DNA from: Zoogloea sp041917255
GTDB lineage: Bacteria; Pseudomonadota; Gammaproteobacteria; Burkholderiales; Rhodocyclaceae
Length of the DNA: 64,000 nt
Assembly: GCA_041917255.1 (NCBI GenBank)
Contig: JAYRYA010000001.1
Location: forward strand, 163,951-227,950
Reading direction: 5' to 3'
Position 1 is the stretch's first letter. Every line of letters starts with the position of its first letter. A model generated the notes under the pieces. The model worked only from the letters and a program-made list of their open reading frames with translations. It had not been told where the DNA came from and ran no database searches. The position numbers were made by a program, and so were the translations under genes. Shown here piece after piece: positions 59,078 through 64,000 of the stretch.

Positions 59078-59356
59078 ATGGCCAATTCGGCACAAGCCCG
59101 TAAGCGCGCCCGTCAAGCTGTCAAGGCCCGCGCCCTCAACATGAGCCTGCGTTCGCGTCTGCGCACTGCCATCAAGGCTGTCCGCAAGGCGGTCCTCGGC
59201 GGTGACAAGCAAGCTGCTCAGCAAGTTTTCGTCGCTTCCCAGCGCACGATCGACAGCATCGCTGATAAGAGGATCATTCACAAGAACAAGGCCGCTCGCC
59301 ACAAGAGCCGCCTGTCCGCCGCTATCAAAGGGATGGGCGCAGCTGCTGCTGCTTAA
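59078..59356 (+). CDS. rpsT: 30S ribosomal protein S20
   Basis: This 92-residue, lysine- and arginine-rich protein begins MANSAQARKRARQ and ends in an AAIKGMGAAAAA tail, the S20 pattern. It binds 16S rRNA early in 30S assembly. It is a single-gene unit with a promoter just upstream and a strong terminator downstream. Confidence 0.97.
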   Translation: MANSAQARKRARQAVKARALNMSLRSRLRTAIKAVRKAVLGGDKQAAQQVFVASQRTIDSIADKRIIHKNKAARHKSRLSAAIKGMGAAAAA

Positions 59357-59391
59357 GTTCGCGTGAATCCGACGCCGCAAGTTGCGGCGGT

Positions 59392-59435
59392 TCGGCAAAA
59401 ACAAAAAGGGCTGCATTTGCAGCCCTTTTTGTTTT
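59392..59435. terminator. Perfect 21-bp two-way terminator after rpsT
   Basis: 59392-59412 pairs exactly with 59415-59435 around a 2-base loop. The stem has a GGGCTGCA core flanked by A-rich and T-rich arms, so it ends in a T-tract on either strand. Confidence 0.93.
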
Positions 59436-59519
59436 TGCATGATCGATGCGCCAATTGTGTGGGGCATCAAAGATGCGCCTCCTGTGGCGTCAGATGACGC
59501 ACTTACGTAGGTTTGTCCC

Positions 59520-59549
59520 TTGACACCGCGTTTTTTCGCGCGTTATATA
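59520..59549 (+). promoter_or_regulatory. Sigma-70 promoter of hup
   Basis: A perfect TTGACA (59520-59525) is followed after 18 bases by TATATA (59544-59549), giving a leader of about 95 bases before the hup start. Confidence 0.8.
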
Positions 59550-59648
59550 AGTGCCACAGCTAGGGCGTTCGCGCGAGAGCCGAAATATCGCGCCAGCATT
59601 CGATGTCGGAGTTTCCTGTTTGTTAAATTCTATAACGAGGGGGCAGAT

Positions 59649-59921
59649 GTGAACAAATCCGAATTGATAGATCAAATTGCTGAAAGCGCAGATATTCCGA
59701 AAGCAACCGCAGGTCGGGCGCTGGATGCAGCGATTGCCGCAGTCAAGCAGGCACTCAAGAAAGGTGGAAGTGTAACCCTTGTCGGGTTTGGCACCTTTCA
59801 CGTTGGAAAGCGAGCCGCCCGTACAGGGCGCAACCCCCGGACCGGGGCCAGCATCAAGATCAAATCCGCCAAGATCCCGAAATTTAGGCCTGGCAAAGCA
59901 CTCAAGGATGCATTAAACTGA
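59649..59921 (+). CDS. hup: DNA-binding protein HU
   Basis: The GTG at 59649, after GAGGGGG, gives a 90-residue protein with the classic HU sequence (MNKSELIDQIAESADI, GFGTFHVGKRAARTGRNP, IKSAKIPKFRPGKALKD). HU bends and compacts DNA in the nucleoid. The GRNPRTG beta-arm residues that insert into the minor groove are present. In many relatives hup precedes ppiD, and here only two tRNAs lie between them. Confidence 0.95.
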   Translation: MNKSELIDQIAESADIPKATAGRALDAAIAAVKQALKKGGSVTLVGFGTFHVGKRAARTGRNPRTGASIKIKSAKIPKFRPGKALKDALN

Positions 59922-59958
59922 TGGGCTGTTGCTTTCGCTGGCTTTGCAGCGATCTAGC

Positions 59959-60034
59959 GGGTGCTTAGCTCAGTTGGTAGAGCGTCGCCCTTACAAGGCG
60001 AATGTCGGCGGTTCGACCCCGTCAGCACCCACCA
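59959..60034 (+). tRNA. tRNA-Val (anticodon TAC)
   Basis: The 76-base cloverleaf has a GGGTGCT/AGCACCC acceptor stem, D-arm, anticodon loop CTTACAA (anticodon TAC, reading GTA-type valine codons), GGTTCGACCCC T-arm and encoded CCA. Confidence 0.96.
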
Positions 60035-60060
60035 TCCAGCCAGGATGGCCAGCCCGATTT

Positions 60061-60137
60061 GGAGTGGTAGTTCAGTTGGTTAGAATACCGGCCTGTCACG
60101 CCGGGGGTCGCGGGTTCGAGTCCCGTCCACTCCGCCA
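60061..60137 (+). tRNA. tRNA-Asp (anticodon GTC)
   Basis: The 77-base cloverleaf has a GGAGTGG/CCACTCC acceptor stem, anticodon loop CTGTCAC (anticodon GTC), GGGTTCGAGTCCC T-arm and encoded CCA. It is 26 bases after tRNA-Val and probably co-transcribed. Confidence 0.97.
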
Positions 60138-60168
60138 CATTTGTCACCACCGCAAGGTGTGATGAACA

Positions 60169-60194
60169 AAAAAAGCCACGTGTGTGGCTTTTTT
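60169..60194 (+). terminator. Terminator after the tRNA pair
   Basis: AAAAAAGCCAC pairs with GTGGCTTTTTT around GTGT, ending in six T residues, between tRNA-Asp and ppiD. Confidence 0.9.
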
Positions 60195-60260
60195 CGTTTC
60201 GATTTCAAGACGCTACTTCAGCGTAACTCCCGTATTGCCAGCAGCCTCTGAGGATTCAGC

Positions 60261-62168
60261 ATGTTTGACGCCGTACGCAACAACAAGAAAATCGTTCAGG
60301 TGTTCCTCTTACTGATCACGCTTCCGTTTGCTTTTTGGGGGGTTGATTCCTATGTCAAGAACGCTGGACAGAGTGGTGAGTTGGCATCTGTCGGCGGCGT
60401 TCCGATCACACAGGCCGAGTTCCAGCAGGCGCAGCGCGAACAGCAGGATCGGATGCGCGGGGCGCTCGGCGCAAACTTCAACCCTGCGATGATGGAAACG
60501 CCTGAAGCGAAGCGGGCGGTTCTAGACAATCTCGTCAATCAGCGCCTGCTAGCGCTTGATGCAGCGAAAATGCGTTTGCGAGTCTCTGATGAACGCGTGC
60601 GTAACACCATTGCCGGCATCCCCGCTTTTCAGGAAAACGGGCATTTTTCACTGCCGCGGTACGAAGCGATGCTCAAGGCGCAGGGCATGACTCAGGCCGT
60701 CTTCGAGTCTCGCTTGCGTCACGATCTTGCGCTGCAGCAGGTGCTGGGGGCCGTGGCAGAAGGTGTCATGGTGCCCCGCGCATCTACCGAGCAGGTTTTT
60801 GCTGTGCAGCTTGAGGAGCGTGTTGTCAGTGAAAGCCGTTTTGCGGCACCGCAATATGTTTCGTCCGTAAAGCTGGCTGCCGATGCTGCGCAGAAGTATT
60901 ACGACGCCAACCGCAAGCAGTTCGAGATTCCCGCTCAGCTTCGTGCCGAGTACATCGTGCTCAGTCGCGATGCTGTTGCTGACCAGTTGGCGATCACCGA
61001 CGCCGACATCCGTAAGGAGTACGATGCCCATCAGGACAAGTACCGCCAGGGTGGCGAACGTCGCGCCAGCCACATCCTGATCCAGGCGGACAAGGATGCA
61101 GCTGCCGATCTGGTCAAAGCTGCGCGGGAGAAGGCGGAAGGCCTGCTCAAGCAGATCAAGGCCAGTCCAGCAGACTTCGAAAAGCTGGCTAAGGATAACT
61201 CGCAGGATCCGGGCTCGGCAGAGAAGGGCGGCGATCTCGGATTCTTTGCCCGCGGATCGATGGTCAAGCCCTTCGAGGATGCGGTCTTCGGCATGTCCAA
61301 GGAAGGCGATATCTCGGGTGTCGTGCAGTCTGACTTCGGTTTTCACATCATCAAACTCACCGGCGTGAAGTCCGAAAAGGTACGCGCCTTTGATGAAGTT
61401 AAAGGCGAAATAGCCGCCGAACTAAAGCGCACCGAGGCAGCCAAGAAATTTGCTGAGCTTGTCGAGAGTTTCAGCAACACCGTTTATGAGCAATCGGACA
61501 GCCTCAAGCCGGCGGCGGACAAGTTCAAGCTGGCCGTCAAGACAACAGACTGGGTTGCCCGAAACGGCAAGGCTGCACCGCCATTTGATAACGAGAAGCT
61601 CTTGGGCGAGTTGTTCTCTGACGATTCCATTAAGAACAAGCGCAACACTAACGCGGTGGATGTAGGCAACGGCACGCTCGTTGCCGCCCGCGTAGCCGAA
61701 TTCAAGGCGGCGTCGTTGCCGGCTCTTGAGGAAGTGAAGGCTGCTATCGAGAAGGGGCTGGCCATTGATGAGGCGGTCAAGTTGGCCGAGAAGGACGGGG
61801 AGGCCAAGCTGGCTCAGCTGACCAAAGGTGAGACTGTCGAGCTCCAATGGAGCCCGGCTCGTACTGTCCAGCGGACGATGCAGGGTGTGCCTCCGGAGAT
61901 CATGCGGGCGTTGTACCGCGCTCCGAGCGACAAGCTTCCCAGCTACGTTGGCGTGAAGCTGCCGGATGCAGGTTACTCCCTGTTCCGCATCGAGAAGGTA
62001 AGCCGTCCGGCCGCGCCGAGCCAGGACGATCCGCGCCTGGCTGCCATCAAACAGCAGTTTGCACGCGTGATGGCGGAGCAGGACTTCGGCGCCTACATGG
62101 CCATGCTGCGCAAGCGCTACAACGTAAAGGTGAACGCTGAGGCGCTGGAGGCTGCGAAGGAGCGCTGA
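60261..62168 (+). CDS. ppiD: Periplasmic folding chaperone PpiD
   Basis: This 635-residue protein is anchored by an N-terminal helix (about 12-30), with an SurA-like N-terminal chaperone region, a parvulin domain in the middle (about 260-370; GGERRASHILIQ, DNSQDPGSAEKGGDLGFF and FGFHIIKLTG) and a C-terminal SurA-like part. PpiD helps newly exported proteins leave the Sec translocon. Its position after hup and the tRNAs matches the hup-ppiD order common in proteobacteria. Confidence 0.94.
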   Translation: MFDAVRNNKKIVQVFLLLITLPFAFWGVDSYVKNAGQSGELASVGGVPITQAEFQQAQREQQDRMRGALGANFNPAMMETPEAKRAVLDNLVNQRLLALDAAKMRLRVSDERVRNTIAGIPAFQENGHFSLPRYEAMLKAQGMTQAVFESRLRHDLALQQVLGAVAEGVMVPRASTEQVFAVQLEERVVSESRFAAPQYVSSVKLAADAAQKYYDANRKQFEIPAQLRAEYIVLSRDAVADQLAITDADIRKEYDAHQDKYRQGGERRASHILIQADKDAAADLVKAAREKAEGLLKQIKASPADFEKLAKDNSQDPGSAEKGGDLGFFARGSMVKPFEDAVFGMSKEGDISGVVQSDFGFHIIKLTGVKSEKVRAFDEVKGEIAAELKRTEAAKKFAELVESFSNTVYEQSDSLKPAADKFKLAVKTTDWVARNGKAAPPFDNEKLLGELFSDDSIKNKRNTNAVDVGNGTLVAARVAEFKAASLPALEEVKAAIEKGLAIDEAVKLAEKDGEAKLAQLTKGETVELQWSPARTVQRTMQGVPPEIMRALYRAPSDKLPSYVGVKLPDAGYSLFRIEKVSRPAAPSQDDPRLAAIKQQFARVMAEQDFGAYMAMLRKRYNVKVNAEALEAAKER

Positions 62169-62228
62169 TTCACCACCTGTTGCTGGTCTGCCGGGCATCC
62201 AGCAATCGGGCGTTACGCATTAAGAAAA

Positions 62229-62268
62229 AGATGCTTGTCGACCTGATCGGTCGGCAAGCATCTTTTTT
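62229..62268 (+). terminator. Terminator of ppiD
   Basis: AGATGCTTGTCGACC (62229-62243) pairs with 62249-62263 with one G-U pair around a 5-base loop; six T residues follow. Confidence 0.92.
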
Positions 62269-62317
62269 CTTGGAGGGGCGGATTCAACAACAAGTCGGAC
62301 GGGGATCGTCGCCACAC

Positions 62318-62342
62318 AAAAAAACTCCTGCCGAGGCAGGAG
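62318..62342 (-). terminator. Terminator of the phoX remnant
   Basis: On the minus strand CTCCTGCC pairs with GGCAGGAG and is followed by seven T residues. It lies about 50 bases after the phoX stop. Confidence 0.85.
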
Positions 62343-62393
62343 GTTAAAGATGGTGCGCACCGCGTTGTGAATCAGTCTTGCGTTCCCAACACC

Positions 62394-63880
62394 TCAGACC
62401 GCGATTTCACCACCATTGGTGCGGGTGATCACGATGGTGGCGGAGCGAGGGCGGCGGGTCGAGCTTGCATCGGTCTGGCTTGAGGGCCAGGCACTGGTGG
62501 GCGTGGCGATGCTGCCTTCCTCGCCAGGGTGCTGCACATTGACGAACATCGTCTTGCGGTCCGGGGTCATCGCGATGCCGGTGATCTCGCACTCCTTCGG
62601 GCCGACCAGGAAGCGGCGGAGCGTTGCACTGGTCGCGTTGGCTCCCTTGATGGTGGCCGTGCCGCCGGCAGCAACCGCTGCAGTGCCGTCGCCGACCTTG
62701 CCGGGAATCGCCGCCAGCATCATGCAGTTGGTGACGTCAGCGTAGGCGCCGTCATCGGTTTGAATCCAGAGCATGCCATTGCGGTCGAACCAGAGGCCGT
62801 CCGGGCTGGAGAAGTCGTTGATGTCGGTGAGGCCGGAGAGGTTCACATCGGCGGCGGCGGCGGCTTCGGCACCGAAAAGGTAAATATCCCAGGCAAAAGT
62901 GGTTGCGGCGGGATCGGCGCCGGCCTCGCGCCAACGGATGATGTGGCCGTTGGGGTTGCCCTTCTGGGAGGTCGTGCCGCTCTTCAGATCCTCGTAGTAA
63001 CGGGGGTTCGCGGTGTCCGGCTTGAGCTGGCTACCGCTGGGCGTGGCGGTGGGGGACACCCGGTTGCTGTTGTTGGTGAGCGTCATGTAGACCTCGCCAT
63101 TGACCGGATTGACGGCGCCCCACTCGGGACGATCCATCTTGGTGGCGCCAACCGAGTCACCCGCCAGACGCGCATGGACCAGTACGTCAGCCTGGTCGGC
63201 GAAGGCGTAGGTTGCATTGCTGGCGTCCAGGCCGTTCTTGCCGTAGGTAAGCTCGATCCAGTTGCCGGTGCCATCGGCGTTGAAGCGGGCGACGTAGAGG
63301 GTACCTTCGTCCATGTACTTGGCGCCGGCCGTCATGCCCTTGCCCACGTCAGCGGTGTCCCACAGGGCTTTCGAGACGAACTTGTAGATGTACTCGTTAC
63401 GGGAGTCGTCACCCATGTAGAAGACGACAGGCTTACCCGCCACGGCGTTGCACGGCCAGCAGCCTTCATGGGCGAAACGACCCAGCGCGGTGTGTTTGAC
63501 CGGGGTGGAGGTCGGGTTGAACGGATCGATCTCGACAACCCATCCGAAGGTGTTGAAGACATTCCGATAGTCGTCGGCTGCGGTGGCGCTGGTCACCGAA
63601 GCGCTCCAGCGGACGTACAGGTCGTCGGTGCCAGCCGTGTCCCAGAAGTACGGGCTCTTGCGCCCCTGAGTCATGCCGTAGCGGTTGAGGCCGGCGATTT
63701 CCTTGGCGCTGCGGCTGGCGTTGTCGCCGGTGGCGCGACTGATGACGTTGGTGAAGTTTTCTTCGCAGGTGAGATAGGTTCCCCACGGGGTGTAGCCGTT
63801 GGCGCAGTTGTTGTTGGTTCCTCGGGTGGCCGTACCGTCGGCCGAATATTTGGTTTTCAGCAGGCTGGATCCCCGTGTAT
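62394..63880 (-). pseudogene. phoX: PhoX-type alkaline phosphatase, 5' end lost to an IS element
   Basis: The frame runs from the IS junction (about 63880) to TGA at 62394, about 495 codons. It matches the C-terminal two-thirds of PhoX (DUF839) phosphatases: NNNCANGYTPWGTYLTCEENF split across the segment, VVEIDPFNP, YMGDDSRNEYIYKF, NPVNGEVYMTLTNN and FSSPDGLWFDRNG. PhoX is a calcium/iron phosphomonoesterase exported by Tat. About 200 N-terminal residues, including the Tat signal, are missing, and no good start precedes 63674. The gene should therefore be inactive unless the 5' part lies beyond the element and the protein is rebuilt. Confidence 0.85.
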
Positions 63881-64000
63881 TGACCCACCAAATCCTGCAC
63901 AGGTCACGCCGCTAAAGCGAATGCCTCAGCGGGGGTCTTCATCTCCAGGGCCTGATGGGGCCGCTGGTGGTTGTAGAACTGGATCCAGTCGCCAATGACA
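63881..64000. mobile_element. IS3-family insertion sequence, one end (runs off the window)
   Basis: The element seems to begin at TGACCCACCAAATCC (63881), a typical IS3-type end starting TGA, and carries the tail of a transposase reading outward to the left. It interrupts phoX. The far end and the target duplication are outside the window. Confidence 0.75.
63904..64000 (-). CDS. IS3-family transposase OrfB, C-terminal end
   Basis: The minus-strand frame is open from the right edge to TGA at 63904-63906. The visible 31 residues read DWIQFYNHQRPHQAL and then EMKTPAEAFALAA, the standard end of IS3-family integrase-core transposases (YN-x-x-RPH-x-x-L...TP-x-x-F). The catalytic DDE residues and OrfA lie beyond the window. 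Confidence 0.88.
   Translation of the reverse strand, partial: VIGDWIQFYNHQRPHQALEMKTPAEAFALAA

Overview
The window is GC-rich (roughly two-thirds G+C by eye), densely packed chromosomal DNA from a Gram-negative proteobacterium. The gene set suggests a betaproteobacterium, probably of the Rhodocyclales (Azoarcus/Thauera type). It includes separate argF and argG, ubiX, ygfZ with a DUF4936 neighbour, a mltG-tmk-holB-pilZ-tatD string, a DUF2788 membrane protein, ppnP, yajQ, a CobD/CbiB-like protein, a thiolase, rpsT, hup, two tRNAs and ppiD. The taxonomic call is inference from family memory; no search was run.

Layout. 1-1723: the tail of an FtsX-type ABC permease, then rmuC. 1739-7634 (minus): a tightly coupled five-gene operon for polyprenyl-linked sugar chemistry (PAP2 phosphatase, flippase-like protein, ArnC/DPM-like GT2, ArnT-like GT39, second GT39). 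7679-9121 (minus): a diguanylate cyclase. 9321-16847: purL, guaA (minus), ubiX and an odd DUF2628/pilin-like fusion. 16943-34952 (minus): an 18-kb operon reading TolC-like lipoprotein, short periplasmic adaptor, a 3914-residue repeat protein with an N-terminal DUF4347 domain, a GAF-like/HlyD hybrid, and a PqqD-like/M50 protease/HlyD fusion. It looks like a dedicated export system for a giant surface protein with no ABC ATPase encoded in the cluster, and it is the most interesting part of the window. A double-receiver response regulator is divergent from it (35235-36056).

36130-41723 (minus): mfd, an NRDE protein, a DUF4936 protein and ygfZ. 41930-46503: the overlapping chain mltG, tmk, holB, pilZ-domain gene, followed by tatD and an ankyrin-repeat gene. 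46527-49338: an accessory-looking patch with a 58-residue membrane protein, a LexA-like box, a tyrosine recombinase and a KfrA-like coiled-coil DNA-binding protein. 49391-51178 (minus): an asparagine-synthetase-like protein lacking the N-terminal cysteine. 51766-62168: argF, argG, small housekeeping genes, a thiolase, rpsT, hup, tRNA-Val, tRNA-Asp and ppiD, separated by clear intrinsic terminators. 62394-63880 (minus): the 3' part of a PhoX phosphatase gene cut off by an IS3-family element that runs off the window's right edge.

How parts may work together. The export operon carries outer-membrane, periplasmic and inner-membrane parts together with the likely substrate. The GAF-like domain, the receiver protein next door and the cyclase elsewhere hint at regulated surface adhesion, but no direct link is visible. 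Long perfect or near-perfect hairpins sit between several convergent gene pairs and probably act as two-way terminators.
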